Assembly (NCBI GenBank): GCA_022705565.1
Contig: JAKJEF010000005.1
Span: 2,405-37,373, forward strand
Source: Patescibacteria group bacterium
GTDB lineage: Bacteria; Patescibacteriota; Minisyncoccia; UBA6257; Colwellbacteraceae
DNA length: 34,969 nt
Direction: 5' to 3'
Position 1 is the first letter of the stretch, and each line of letters begins with the position of its first letter. The notes below the pieces were generated by a model. The model saw nothing but the letters and a program-made list of their open reading frames with translations. It had not been told where the DNA came from and ran no database searches. This document shows positions 6,207-15,291 of this stretch, in pieces. The translations under genes were made by a program, and so were the position numbers.

Positions 6207-7211
6207 TTATCCGTGCCTGACGACAACAACATCCCCGTCTTCGACTAAATAGTCTTTTCCTTCAAGCCGGATCCAGCCTTTTTGCCTGGCGTTCACCCAG
6301 GCTCCAGCCTCGACCAGCTTCAGATATTCGACCACTTCCAACCGGATGAAATTCTTCTCGAAATCGGTGTGGATCGTTCCGGCCGCTTGCGGCGCTTTGG
6401 TTCCTTTTTCCACGGTCCAGGCGCGGGTTTCGTCCTCGCCGGTCGTGAAAAAACTGATCAGCCCCAAGACCTCGTAGGATTTCCTGATTAGCTCCGAAAG
6501 GTCAACCGAGGCGGAGAGATTTTCCACGACGAAATCGGCATTCAGGGATTTTATTTTTTCTCTCAATTCCGGCTTGATGTCCTCGGAATCGCCGTTCAAA
6601 AGATAGATCTGCGGCTTGGCGGTCAAAAACCCGAGTTCTTTGACGATCGGCTCGGTTTTAACGTCTTCCAAATTAACGATCAAATTACCGGTCTCCAAGA
6701 CCGATTTTATTTTTCTCAAAACTTCGAGCTCGCGGATCTTCTGCTTATCTCCGGTGCGCGCTTCTTTCTCGAGGCTTCCCAAACGCTTGGTTGTTGTTTC
6801 CAAATCCTTGAAAATCAATTCGGTGTTGATGATGTCGATGTCGCGGACCGGATCGACTCCGTTTTCCACGTGGATGATTTCCGAAGACTCGAAACAGCGA
6901 ACCACCTGGACAATGGCGTTCGTTTCCCTGATATTCGCCAAAAACTGGTTTCCCAAACCTTCGCCCTGGTAAGCGTTTTTAACCAGGCCGGCGATGTCGT
7001 AAAACTCGACGACCGCCGGAATCTTTTTCTTGGAATCGCTCATTTCGGCGAGCGTGTCGAGCCTGCGGTCGGGCACGGCCACCACGCCCACGTTCGGATC
7101 GATGGTGGCGAAAGGATAATTGGCGACATTCACTTCCTGCTTGGTCAAAGCCTTAAAAAGCGTGGATTTGCCAACATTCGGAAGACCGACGATACCGATG
7201 GAAAGTTTCAT
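6207..7211 (-). CDS. ychF: Redox-regulated ATPase/GTPase YchF (Obg-like)
   Basis: 334 residues. The G1 motif GLPNVGKSTLF is near residues 9-19, NYPFATIDPNVG follows, and YDIAGLVKNAYQGEGLGNQFL is the switch II region with DxAGL. It has the helical insertion of the Obg/YchF family and a C-terminal TGS domain (TAPQAAGT-like segment near GTIHTDFEKNFIR). YchF hydrolyses ATP better than GTP, associates with ribosomes and acts in stress responses. It is slightly shorter than E. coli YchF (363). It is flanked by the SMC-like gene and the toxin-antitoxin pair; no clear promoter could be assigned in the 38-nt gap upstream. Confidence 0.96.
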   Translation of the reverse strand: MKLSIGIVGLPNVGKSTLFKALTKQEVNVANYPFATIDPNVGVVAVPDRRLDTLAEMSDSKKKIPAVVEFYDIAGLVKNAYQGEGLGNQFLANIRETNAIVQVVRCFESSEIIHVENGVDPVRDIDIINTELIFKDLETTTKRLGSLEKEARTGDKQKIRELEVLRKIKSVLETGNLIVNLEDVKTEPIVKELGFLTAKPQIYLLNGDSEDIKPELREKIKSLNADFVVENLSASVDLSELIRKSYEVLGLISFFTTGEDETRAWTVEKGTKAPQAAGTIHTDFEKNFIRLEVVEYLKLVEAGAWVNARQKGWIRLEGKDYLVEDGDVVVVRHG

Positions 7212-7249
7212 TTTATGATTAATCGATCGTCTCTAACGAGATTCATTAC

Positions 7250-7678
7250 TTAATTTACAAGCTTGACTATATACGTTTCCAGGAATTTTTCTATAGCCGC
7301 TACGGTCGCCTCTTTTACTTTCGGATTGCTCGCGGCAACCCACTTCGCGAAATTATAAAATTCCTGATTATCGACTTCTATCCATTTATTATTTATATAT
7401 AAAAAAACCATAAGCGTAGTGATGGCGATACGCTTATTACCGTTTTGGAAAGGATGATTTTTAATAAGAAGATAGAACAAAATCGAAGCCTTACCGATAA
7501 GACCCTTATAAACCAACTTCTTATCGAATGTCTGAAACGGAACGGCTAAGCAACTCTCGAGGATATTGGGAAAACGGGAATTAAACTCTGGAATCGGTTC
7601 GTTATACGTCATCAACTCCCTAGCCAGCGTGTAAGCCACGTTCTCCACCTCTATAAGAGTAATCGATTTTGATTTCAT
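7250..7678 (-). CDS. doc: Doc-type Fic-fold toxin
   Basis: 142 residues with the Doc/Fic motif HPFQNGNKR at 75-83, matching HxFx(D/N)(A/G)NKR of the death-on-curing subgroup. Doc proteins phosphorylate EF-Tu and halt translation; ordinary Fic enzymes transfer AMP. Which activity this one has cannot be told, but Asn-Gly-Asn-Lys-Arg is closer to Doc. Its ATG overlaps the antitoxin stop by 4 nt (ATGA), so the two are coupled, antitoxin first. Codon use is AT-richer than the neighbours (many ATA, TTA, AAA), which suggests horizontal gain. The family length (about 125-145) is normal. Confidence 0.9.
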   Translation of the reverse strand: MKSKSITLIEVENVAYTLARELMTYNEPIPEFNSRFPNILESCLAVPFQTFDKKLVYKGLIGKASILFYLLIKNHPFQNGNKRIAITTLMVFLYINNKWIEVDNQEFYNFAKWVAASNPKVKEATVAAIEKFLETYIVKLVN

Positions 7679-7929
7679 TCCTCTCCCAATAATCGAAGCG
7701 TCTCACCGTAATCTTTAATCGTTTTTCGGACGGCTTTCTCGATTAAGTTTCTTTTTGCTTCGCCAAGAGTCGTTCCTAATATCTCCGGCAAGTCTTTTTT
7801 GGAAATAACAAAATTGCGGCCTATTCTCTCGGCTTTGATGTCTCCGGATTTGATTTTCTTGAATACCGCAACACGGCTGATATTCAACAGTTTGGCCGCT
7901 TCGGTTGTGGATAAAAATTCTTTCTCCAT
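7675..7929 (-). CDS. HTH antitoxin partner of Doc
   Basis: 84 residues. Residues 1-52 look like an excisionase/MerR-type helix-turn-helix (FLSTTEAAKLLNISRVAVFK, then GDIKAERIGRNFVISKKDL). The C-terminal 30 residues are a charged helix (RNLIEKAVRKTIKDYGETLR) of the kind that covers Fic toxins. Classical Doc is paired with Phd; this antitoxin has a different DNA-binding fold. It is the first gene of the module, directly behind a consensus promoter with palindromic sites, so autorepression is likely. The predicted transcript starts at or within a few nt of the ATG, so translation should be leaderless. Confidence 0.85.
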   Translation of the reverse strand: MEKEFLSTTEAAKLLNISRVAVFKKIKSGDIKAERIGRNFVISKKDLPEILGTTLGEAKRNLIEKAVRKTIKDYGETLRLLGEE

Positions 7930-7937
7930 TTAAATCG

Positions 7938-7984
7938 ATTATAGCCTATGTTAACCGAGTAGTCAATGGTTAACATATGTTAAC
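7938..7984 (-). promoter_or_regulatory. TA-module promoter with palindromic operator
   Basis: TTGACT (7961-7966), 17 nt, TATAAT (7938-7943) on the minus strand. A perfect 16-bp palindrome GTTAACATATGTTAAC (7969-7984) lies just upstream of the -35, and a third half-site TATGTTAAC (7947-7955) lies in the spacer. The repeated half-sites are probably bound by the antitoxin. The palindrome contains the uvrC stop codon. The -10 box ends 8 nt before the ATG. Confidence 0.82.
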
Positions 7985-9164
7985 TTAAGAATTTTTCTCC
8001 CCTCACCTTCTTATGATAGCTGATGGCAAATCTATGGGCTTCGTCGCGAAGGCTTAATAAATCGTTTTTAGACACGGATCTCGGCAAAGCGCCGATCAGC
8101 CTATCGGCTTTTCGCGTCGGGCCTTTGGCAATGCCCACGATCGGTATTTTCAGTCCGGCTTCGGACAAAGCGGCTCTCGCGGCAGACATTTGTCCGAGTC
8201 CGCCGTCGACCAAAATCAGATCCGGCAAAGGCCAATTGTTTTTAAGCCTCCGAGTGATCATTTCTTTCATCATCCCGGTGTCGTCCGCTTGTTTTATCGT
8301 TCTTATCCTGAATTTACGGTATTCGTTCGGATTCAAATCCCCGTTTTCCCAGACCACCATGCTGCCCACGGCCGAATCCCCGGAAATATTCGAAATATCG
8401 TATCCTTCGACGCGGAATTCGATTTTTTCTCCGGTCGGAAATTCGTTGTCTTTAATCAAGGCGATGTCCTGGATGTGATTCAAACTGAAGATCTGACGCT
8501 TGATCTTCTCGGCTTTCTCGAAATCGAGCGCTTCCGATGCCTTTGACATCTCTTTTTCCAGATTTTTGATCAAAGTCTTTTTCTTTCCTTTCAGAAACAT
8601 TTTCAGATTGGAGATATTCTTGCGGTAGCCGACCTTATCCGCGAGTCCGACGCATGTTCCCGGGCAAAGTCCGATTTCGAAATCGAAGCACGGCCGTTTG
8701 AATTTCCCGATTTTTTCCGGCGGATGGATGTTCCACGGAAAAATCCTTCGGAGTATTTTTCCCGCTTCCCTGGCGGAAGAGGCCGAAGTGAACGGTCCGA
8801 ACCTTTCGCCTTTTTTAGTTTCCCGACCGCGGACAAGCATCACCCGCGGATAGACGTCTTTGGTGATTTCGAAATAAAGAAAACTCTTGTCATCCTTGTC
8901 TTTGATGTTGAAAAACGGCCGGTATCTCTTGATCAGTTCGACTTCGAGAATAAGGGCCTCCAAGGCGGTGTCGGTTCGGCGATGATCTATTTTTTTGATT
9001 TCCGAAACCAGTTTTTCCAAGCGGCTGTCGTGCGGCCGCGTGAAATAACTCGAAACCCTTCGCTTCAGGTTGGCCGCTTTTCCGACATAGATGATCTCTC
9101 CGCGGCCGTTCTTCATCAAGTACACTCCGGGAGTGTCGGGAAGTTTTTCGTAAAATTTGTTCAT
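7980..9164 (-). CDS. uvrC: Excinuclease ABC subunit C lacking the C-terminal HhH domain
   Basis: 394 residues against about 600 in typical UvrC. Order: GIY-YIG nuclease for the 3' cut (PGVYLMKNGRGEIIYVGKA near the N-terminus), cysteine-rich segment (CFDFEIGLCPGTC), UVR motif for UvrB binding (ASEALDFEKAEKIKRQIF), then the RNase H-like nuclease for the 5' cut. The catalytic triad appears intact (Asp in GYDISN, Asp in LILVDGGLGQ, His in DEAHRFAISYH). The protein stops a dozen residues after that His, exactly where the tandem helix-hairpin-helix would begin. It is the last gene of uvrB-uvrA-patatin-uvrC. The truncation may be lineage-wide or a result of the downstream TA insertion. Confidence 0.93.
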   Translation of the reverse strand: MNKFYEKLPDTPGVYLMKNGRGEIIYVGKAANLKRRVSSYFTRPHDSRLEKLVSEIKKIDHRRTDTALEALILEVELIKRYRPFFNIKDKDDKSFLYFEITKDVYPRVMLVRGRETKKGERFGPFTSASSAREAGKILRRIFPWNIHPPEKIGKFKRPCFDFEIGLCPGTCVGLADKVGYRKNISNLKMFLKGKKKTLIKNLEKEMSKASEALDFEKAEKIKRQIFSLNHIQDIALIKDNEFPTGEKIEFRVEGYDISNISGDSAVGSMVVWENGDLNPNEYRKFRIRTIKQADDTGMMKEMITRRLKNNWPLPDLILVDGGLGQMSAARAALSEAGLKIPIVGIAKGPTRKADRLIGALPRSVSKNDLLSLRDEAHRFAISYHKKVRGEKFLS

Positions 9165-9166
9165 TT

Positions 9167-10051
9167 TCAGTCGAGGCCGAAAAGAAAATCCAAAAAAATC
9201 TGGAGGCCGGTTTTGGCCGACGGCTCATATCCGGTTTTCTCGAAAATCAACGCCTTCTGGGAATAGGCTTCGCGATAGCCGGAAGCGATGATATCTTCCG
9301 GATTTCCGAACCTCAGCCAATCATATCCCGTAACCGCCGGGCGAAGCGTGATGTCGGCGTTATTCTTCAAAATCTCTTTGGAAATCTGCTGATTCATGGC
9401 CGCGAGCATGTTGCTCAAAACGCTGTAAAAACCCTGCCAGCCAATACCTTTGGTGAGATCCGCGGAAATATCCACCCATTTGGCGGAAACGTCGACGGCG
9501 ATGACGACGTCGGCTCCCATTTGTTTCACGACGTCCGCCGGAATGGGTCTCGCCAATCCGCCGTCGACAAGCAGTTTCCCGTCGATCTCCACGGGCTGGA
9601 AAATCATCGGAATGGCGGCGCTCGCTTTCACCGCCGGAGCCATTAATCCTTGATCGAGACTCATCTCGTCGCCGGTTTTAAGGTCGGTGGCAACCGCCTT
9701 GAAAGGCACGGGGCAATCTTCGAATTTCGCGTCTCCGAAAAACTCGTCGATCGTTTTCAGCATCGATTGGTTTTTCGCGATCGGCTTCGCGGATTTTCCG
9801 GCAATCGCGTTCACCAATTTGAGATTCTTCCCTTCCAATCCTTTTATTTTACTTTCGATGGACTCGACGGATTCGGTCAAAGCGTAGAGTCCGCCGATGA
9901 TCGCTCCCATGCTCGTGCCGGCGATGAAATCGATCGGTATTCCCAAATCGTTCAAAGCCTTAATGATACCGATATGGGCAAATCCCCTGGCTCCGCCGCC
10001 GCCCAAAGCCAATCCGACTTTCTTCCGTGTTTTTTCCATGATCGTCTGCAT
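9167..10051 (-). CDS. Patatin-like phospholipase (RssA type)
   Basis: 294 residues with the patatin signatures: oxyanion-hole glycines LALGGGGARG (15-23 region), nucleophile elbow GTSMG with Ser47, and the catalytic Asp163 in VDGGLARP. It is a Ser-Asp dyad acyl hydrolase of the RssA/YlbK family, probably cytosolic because no signal peptide is visible. Start: ATG at 10051 is preceded by AAGG at good spacing; a second ATG four codons later is possible. It lies inside the uvr operon, 2 nt before uvrC and 20 nt after uvrA, so it is co-transcribed with the repair genes. A role in repair is not implied by the family. Confidence 0.92.
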   Translation of the reverse strand: MQTIMEKTRKKVGLALGGGGARGFAHIGIIKALNDLGIPIDFIAGTSMGAIIGGLYALTESVESIESKIKGLEGKNLKLVNAIAGKSAKPIAKNQSMLKTIDEFFGDAKFEDCPVPFKAVATDLKTGDEMSLDQGLMAPAVKASAAIPMIFQPVEIDGKLLVDGGLARPIPADVVKQMGADVVIAVDVSAKWVDISADLTKGIGWQGFYSVLSNMLAAMNQQISKEILKNNADITLRPAVTGYDWLRFGNPEDIIASGYREAYSQKALIFEKTGYEPSAKTGLQIFLDFLFGLD

Positions 10052-10071
10052 TCTACCTTAAAACTCTCAGA

Positions 10072-12594
10072 CTAATCCAACACTTTACGCAGATATTCTC
10101 CGGTATGGCTTGATTTTTTTCTCGCCACTTCTTCCGGAGTGCCGAAAGCCACCACTCGGCCGCCGTTTTCTCCGCCTTCGGGGCCGAGATCGATCACGAA
10201 GTCCGCGGACTTGATGACGTCAAGGTTGTGCTCGATAACGACCGCCGTGTTGCCTCGGTCGACTAAACGCTGGATGACTTCCAGGAGCTTTTTGACGTCA
10301 TCGAAATGGAGTCCGGTGGTCGGCTCGTCCAGAAGATAAAGCGTTCTTCTCGTGTCGCGTTTGCCGAGTTCGGCCGCCAATTTGATGCGCTGGGCTTCGC
10401 CGCCCGAAAGAGTGGTCGCCGATTGGCCGAGTTTGACGTATCCCATACCGACTTCGTCCAAGATTTTTAGCTTGTCGCGAAGCCAAGGGATGTCTTTGAA
10501 GAACTTGACCGCTTCCTCGATCGACATTTCCAGAATGTCGTGGATGTTTTTTCCGCGGTATTCGACCTCAAGCGTTTCACGGTCGAATCTTTTTCCCTTG
10601 CAGACATCGCAGCTCACGTAAACCGTCGGCAAGAAATGCATTTCGATGGCGATGTATCCGTGGCCTTCGCAGTGCTCGCAACGGCCTCCGCGCACATTGA
10701 AGCTGAACCGGCCGGGTTTCCAACCGCGAATCCTCGCGTCTTCAGTCGAAGCGAAAAGCTCGCGGATGTCGGTCCAGGCGCCGACATAGGTCGCCGGATT
10801 GGAACGCGGCGTCCGTCCGATCGGAGACTGGTCGATGTTCACCACCCGGTTCAAATATTCGAGCCCCATGATCGCCTTCAAAGCTCCGGGCTTGAAGCTC
10901 GCGTGATTCAATTTGTTGGCGACGGCCTTGTACAAAACGTCGTAGACCAAAGTACTTTTTCCGGAACCGGAAACTCCGGTGACGGCCGTGAATCGGCCAA
11001 TCGGAATATCGACGTCGATGTCTTGAAGGTTATTCTCCGTCACTCCGCGAAGTTTCAGGGTCGGAACGTCCTTGAGTCCCCGGCGTTTGGCAGGAAGGTC
11101 TATTTTTTCTTCTTTACGCAAATACCGCAAGGTAAGTGAATCCTCTTTCTTGTTGTTGAAAATTTCCGGAATCGAACCTTGGGCGACGATGCGGCCGCCG
11201 TTGATGCCGGCCGCCGGTCCGAAATCGACAAGATAATCCGACGACCTGATGGTTTCTTCGTCGTGTTCGACGATAATGATGGAATTACCGAGATCGCGGA
11301 GCTCGTGAAGGGTATTGATCAGTTTTTCGTTGTCGCGCTGATGGAGTCCGATTGTCGGTTCGTCGAGAATGTAGAGGGTGCCCACGAGCCGCGACCCTAT
11401 CTGGGAAGCCAACCTGATGCGTTGGGACTCTCCGCCGGACAAAGTTCCGGCGCGCCTGTCCAAAGTCAGATAATCGAGTCCCACGTCGTACATGAATTTC
11501 AGCCTCGCCAAAATCTCGCGCAAAGGAACTTCGGCGATTTCTTTTTGCTTCAGAGTCATTTTTTTTCCAAGGTCTCGGAAAAATCCCTGAGCCTCTCCGA
11601 TCGACATCCCCGTCACTTCGCTGATATTCTTGTTCTCCACGAGAACGCTCAAGGCTTCGGGTCGCAAACGGCGTCCACGGCAGGTCTCGCAGATGTCGTC
11701 GGACCAGATATCTTTGACGCCCAACCCGTGGCAAGCTTCGCAGGCGCCGTAAGGGCTATTGAAGGAAAAAAGCCTCGGCTCAATTTCCGGAAAAGAAAAG
11801 CTGTCTCGCGGACAGGAAAACTTGGCCGAAAAGCTCGCTTCCCGGTCGGCGTTCCGGAAAACGACCGTGTCTTCGGCGTGCTTCAAAGAAGCCTCGACCG
11901 CTTCGCTTAAGCGCAGACGATTGTCTTTGTTTTGCAGGTCGAGTCCGGCCGGCAAGCGATCGATTAGGATTTCGATCATGTGCTGCTTGTAACGCTCCAT
12001 TCTGATTTTATCGCGGAGCGACCGCATGTCGCCGTCGATCCTCGCTTCGCGGTATCCGGCGGACAAAAAGTCGTAAAGCATCTGGTAATACTCCCCTTTC
12101 CGACCGCGAACCACCGGCGCGAAAACGATCAGCTCCTTTTCCAATCTTCCTTCGGGCGCGGAAAAAGCAATGGCGGCGTCGACGATCTCCTCGAGACTCA
12201 TCTTTTTGATTTCCTGGCCGCAGATCGGACAAAAAGGCGTTCCGGCCCGGCTCCACAAAACCCTCAGATAATCGTAGATCTCGGTGATGGTCGCCACGGT
12301 CGAACGCGGATTCGAAGAATGCGCTTTCTGATCGATGGAAATCGCCGGAGACAAACCTTCGATTTCGTCCACATCCGGCTTGTCGAGCCTGCCCAAAAAC
12401 TGCCTGGCGTAAGCCGACAAAGATTCGATGTAGCGGCGCTGGCCTTCGGCGAAAATGGTGTCGAAGGCGAGAGAAGATTTTCCCGATCCGGAAAGCCCGG
12501 TGAAAACGATTATTTTGTTCCGGGGAATCTCGAGATCAATGTTCTTCAGGTTATGCTCCCGCGCTCCTTTAATGATGATTTTGTCTTTGTTCAT
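10072..12594 (-). CDS. uvrA: Excinuclease ABC subunit A (compact)
   Basis: 840 residues, about 100 short of E. coli UvrA. Two ABC ATPase halves: Walker [15 protein letters not shown] near 33 and [13 protein letters not shown] in the second half; signatures [13 protein letters not shown] and [13 protein letters not shown]; Walker [12 protein letters not shown] and [11 protein letters not shown]. Zinc-binding cysteines are visible ([13 protein letters not shown] with CETC, and CEHC with CDVC). The shortfall comes mainly from the loop between CHGLG and CETC, which is a dozen residues instead of about 100. It recognises damaged DNA with UvrB. It follows uvrB by 2 nt. Confidence 0.97.
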   Translation of the reverse strand: MNKDKIIIKGAREHNLKNIDLEIPRNKIIVFTGLSGSGKSSLAFDTIFAEGQRRYIESLSAYARQFLGRLDKPDVDEIEGLSPAISIDQKAHSSNPRSTVATITEIYDYLRVLWSRAGTPFCPICGQEIKKMSLEEIVDAAIAFSAPEGRLEKELIVFAPVVRGRKGEYYQMLYDFLSAGYREARIDGDMRSLRDKIRMERYKQHMIEILIDRLPAGLDLQNKDNRLRLSEAVEASLKHAEDTVVFRNADREASFSAKFSCPRDSFSFPEIEPRLFSFNSPYGACEACHGLGVKDIWSDDICETCRGRRLRPEALSVLVENKNISEVTGMSIGEAQGFFRDLGKKMTLKQKEIAEVPLREILARLKFMYDVGLDYLTLDRRAGTLSGGESQRIRLASQIGSRLVGTLYILDEPTIGLHQRDNEKLINTLHELRDLGNSIIIVEHDEETIRSSDYLVDFGPAAGINGGRIVAQGSIPEIFNNKKEDSLTLRYLRKEEKIDLPAKRRGLKDVPTLKLRGVTENNLQDIDVDIPIGRFTAVTGVSGSGKSTLVYDVLYKAVANKLNHASFKPGALKAIMGLEYLNRVVNIDQSPIGRTPRSNPATYVGAWTDIRELFASTEDARIRGWKPGRFSFNVRGGRCEHCEGHGYIAIEMHFLPTVYVSCDVCKGKRFDRETLEVEYRGKNIHDILEMSIEEAVKFFKDIPWLRDKLKILDEVGMGYVKLGQSATTLSGGEAQRIKLAAELGKRDTRRTLYLLDEPTTGLHFDDVKKLLEVIQRLVDRGNTAVVIEHNLDVIKSADFVIDLGPEGGENGGRVVAFGTPEEVARKKSSHTGEYLRKVLD

Positions 12595-12596
12595 TT

Positions 12597-14600
12597 TTAT
12601 TTTCTGTTCAATCCCGATTTATTCAATTCGGGCTTTCTTTTCATCTGTTCGGTCAAAACTTTGATTTCGTCCCTCAAGATCGCCGCCAGCTCGAAATCGA
12701 GCTCTTTGGCCGCGGCCTTCATTTCCCGTTCTTTTTGCTTCAGCATCGCCTCCAGGGCTTTTTCCGACCTCGGCACCGGCTTCATTTCCAAATCGAGCAG
12801 TTCGTCCGCCGGTAAGATATCTTTGACTTCCCGGACGATCGTCCGCGGCGTGATGTGATGCTCTTTGTTGTAAGCGAGCTGTATTTTCCTCCGGCGTTCG
12901 GTTTCGGTCATGGCCCGATCGATCGATCCGGTGATCGAATCGGCATAAATCAAGACCTGGCCTTTGACGTTTCTAGCGGCCCGTCCGATCGTCTGGATGA
13001 GCGACGTTTCGCTCCGCAAAAATCCTTCTTTGTCGGCGTCAAGAATAGCCACGAGCGATACTTCCGGCAAATCCAATCCTTCCCTCAAGAGGTTTACTCC
13101 CACAAGCACGTCGAAAGCGCCCCGCCGCAGATTGGTCAGAATCTTGATCCTTTCAAGGGTTTTGACGTCGCTGTGGAGATAAGTCACTTTGATTTTCTGT
13201 TCTTCGAGATAAGAGCTCAAATCCTCGGCCATGCGCTTGGTCAAGGTGGTCACGAGCACCCTTTCCTTATTTTCTACCCGTTCCCTGATCCGCGGAATCA
13301 GATCGTCGATCTGGCCCCTGGCCGGACGGACAATAAGCTCCGGGTCGACCAAACCGGTCGGCCTGATGATCTGCTCGACGATTTTTCCGCTCCGTCGCTT
13401 CTCGTGCTCTCCGGGCGTGGCCGAAGTGTAAATCACCTGATTGATCCGCTTTTCGAATTCCGGAAAAGTAAGTGGCCTGTTGTCGGCGGCCGAAGGCAGC
13501 CTGAAACCGTATTCGATCAAAGTTTTCTTTCTCGAAGCGTCCCCTTCATACATCCCCCTCAACTGGGGAACGGTCACGTGCGACTCGTCGATAACCACGA
13601 GAAAATCTTTCGGAAAATAATCGAGTAAAGTCGAAGGCGGTTCGCCCTCGGCCCGGCCGGAAAGATGACGCGAATAATTTTCGATGCCGTTGCAATATCC
13701 GATCTCCCTCATCATGGCGATATCGGCCCTGGTGCGGCGCTCCAATCTTTCGGCTTCCAAGAACTGTTTTTTGGATTCGAAATACTTCAATCTTTCCTCG
13801 AGTTCTTTTTCGATATTCAACAAAGCGATTTCTCGTTCTTTGTCCAGAGTAATGAAATGCTTGGCCGGAGAAATGAATACTTCCGGAACCGACGGTGTCT
13901 TCTCCGGCTCGTATCCGGCGACCGGATCGATTCTCAAAATCTCCGCGATTTCGCCCTGCTCCAGCCGAAAATTGTAGATCGTTTCCTCGTTCGGCGGCAT
14001 TATTTCCCAGTTGTCTCCGCGAAGCCTAAAAGTGCCCCGCTTCAAATCGGCGTTGGTGCGATGAAACTGCATTTTGATGAACTGTCTCATCAGTTCCTGC
14101 CGGGTGATCTTATCCCCGACCTTGAAATGCAAAATATTTTTCTCGTAGACCTCCGGACTTCCCAATCCGTAGATGCAGGAAACCGAGGCCACGATAATAA
14201 CGTCTTTCCGCGTCAGCAAACTCGTGGTCGCCGCGTGGCGCAGTTTGTCGATCTCGTCGTTGATCAAAGCTTCTTTGCCGATGTAAGTATCGGTCCGCGG
14301 CATATAAGCCTCGGGCTGGTAATAATCGTAATAGGAAACGAAATAATGGATCGCGTTTTCCGGGAAAAGCTCCCGGAATTCGTTGCAAAGCTGGGCCGCC
14401 AGGGTCTTGTTGTGGGCGATAACCAAAGTCGGCCGATTGACCTTTTCGACGACATTGGCCACGGTAAAGGTCTTTCCCGACCCGGTAACGCCCAAAAGGG
14501 TCTGCTCTTTGAGACCCTGATTCAAGCCCGAAACCAGCTCCTCGATCGCCCGGGGCTGGTCTCCGGCCGGTTTGTTTTTGGAAATCAATTTAAACGCCAT
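12597..14600 (-). CDS. uvrB: Excinuclease ABC subunit B
   Basis: 667 residues, normal length. Helicase motif [11 protein letters not shown] near 39, the beta-hairpin region with [12 protein letters not shown] and [28 protein letters not shown], motif [20 protein letters not shown] and QTIGRAARN, and a C-terminal UVR motif ([15 protein letters not shown]) that contacts UvrC. UvrB verifies damage and loads UvrC. It is the first gene of the repair operon; the 103-nt upstream gap has a promoter and an inverted repeat. No shortening is seen, in contrast to uvrA and uvrC. Confidence 0.98.
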   Translation of the reverse strand: MAFKLISKNKPAGDQPRAIEELVSGLNQGLKEQTLLGVTGSGKTFTVANVVEKVNRPTLVIAHNKTLAAQLCNEFRELFPENAIHYFVSYYDYYQPEAYMPRTDTYIGKEALINDEIDKLRHAATTSLLTRKDVIIVASVSCIYGLGSPEVYEKNILHFKVGDKITRQELMRQFIKMQFHRTNADLKRGTFRLRGDNWEIMPPNEETIYNFRLEQGEIAEILRIDPVAGYEPEKTPSVPEVFISPAKHFITLDKEREIALLNIEKELEERLKYFESKKQFLEAERLERRTRADIAMMREIGYCNGIENYSRHLSGRAEGEPPSTLLDYFPKDFLVVIDESHVTVPQLRGMYEGDASRKKTLIEYGFRLPSAADNRPLTFPEFEKRINQVIYTSATPGEHEKRRSGKIVEQIIRPTGLVDPELIVRPARGQIDDLIPRIRERVENKERVLVTTLTKRMAEDLSSYLEEQKIKVTYLHSDVKTLERIKILTNLRRGAFDVLVGVNLLREGLDLPEVSLVAILDADKEGFLRSETSLIQTIGRAARNVKGQVLIYADSITGSIDRAMTETERRRKIQLAYNKEHHITPRTIVREVKDILPADELLDLEMKPVPRSEKALEAMLKQKEREMKAAAKELDFELAAILRDEIKVLTEQMKRKPELNKSGLNRK

Positions 14601-14642
14601 TTGAACAGCAAAATTTCCCCCGGTTCCGCTTACATATAAGGG

Positions 14643-14682
14643 GGTATAGAGTGTTTATACCACAAAAATAGCTAAAAAGCAA
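14643..14682 (-). promoter_or_regulatory. Promoter of the uvrB operon with an overlapping inverted repeat
   Basis: TTGCTT (14677-14682), 17 nt, TATAAA (14654-14659), with TG one base before the -10 (extended -10). The inverted repeat GGTATA-N7-TATACC (14643-14661) covers the -10 and the predicted start site, a natural place for a repressor. It does not match the E. coli or Bacillus LexA box. The gap 14601-14703 holds no gene. Confidence 0.55.
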
Positions 14683-14703
14683 AGGGATCCTTTTACCAAA
14701 GCT

Positions 14704-15270
14704 TTAATCAAAAAGATGTAAATATTTATATACGATTTCCATAGGCATGCCGTAAGCTCCGGTATATGAACCATTTATGGATTTAACTAAGGTAAAGCCG
14801 GGCGCATCTATAAATAGACCCAAGCCGCTTGCCATTCTTAACGGAAAATTATCCTTAAAAACCCTTTCTAAATCGCTACGATCGAACTTTTGGTATGTAA
14901 TTCTTGTTTCCGACAAATCGGTGAACAATCCTTTTTTAGGAAAATATAAAGTTACTCCGGTCAACGCGAGAATTTCTTTATCGCTTTGACTTAACGCCAT
15001 ACGATAAGCCTCCTCCATATCCTTTGGTTTACCGATAGTTTCTTCACCGAGAAGGGTTAAGGTGTCTGCGGCGACAATCATCGATTCCGGATGCCTATTG
15101 TGAACAGTTTCGCATTTTTTCAACGAGATTTCTCGCACTCGATCTTTAGGATTCAAATGATCGAAAACGGACTCGTCTATATCGGCTGGGTCGACATCGA
15201 AATCAAATTTCGTTTTTTCGAAAACAAACTTTTTGAGAAAAGAATCGGATGCTAAAATTATTTTTTCCAT
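14704..15270 (-). CDS. maf: Maf-like nucleotide pyrophosphatase, divergent
   Basis: 188 residues. It begins KIILASDSFLKK, matching the Maf start ASxSPRR only in part: the Pro-Arg-Arg is replaced. It has MIVAADTLTLL (the family's VxAADT strand with catalytic Asp), ETIGKPKDMEEAYRML-like spacing, and TGVTLYFP. Maf/YhdE proteins hydrolyse non-canonical or excess NTPs to NMPs. The gene is clearly AT-richer than its neighbours, and its start lies 21 nt after the FtsQ-like stop. Loss of the N-terminal arginines makes substrate and activity uncertain; the fold assignment is fairly safe. Confidence 0.78.
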   Translation of the reverse strand: MEKIILASDSFLKKFVFEKTKFDFDVDPADIDESVFDHLNPKDRVREISLKKCETVHNRHPESMIVAADTLTLLGEETIGKPKDMEEAYRMALSQSDKEILALTGVTLYFPKKGLFTDLSETRITYQKFDRSDLERVFKDNFPLRMASGLGLFIDAPGFTLVKSINGSYTGAYGMPMEIVYKYLHLFD

Positions 15271-15291
15271 AATGGGGAAAATGGATAAAAT

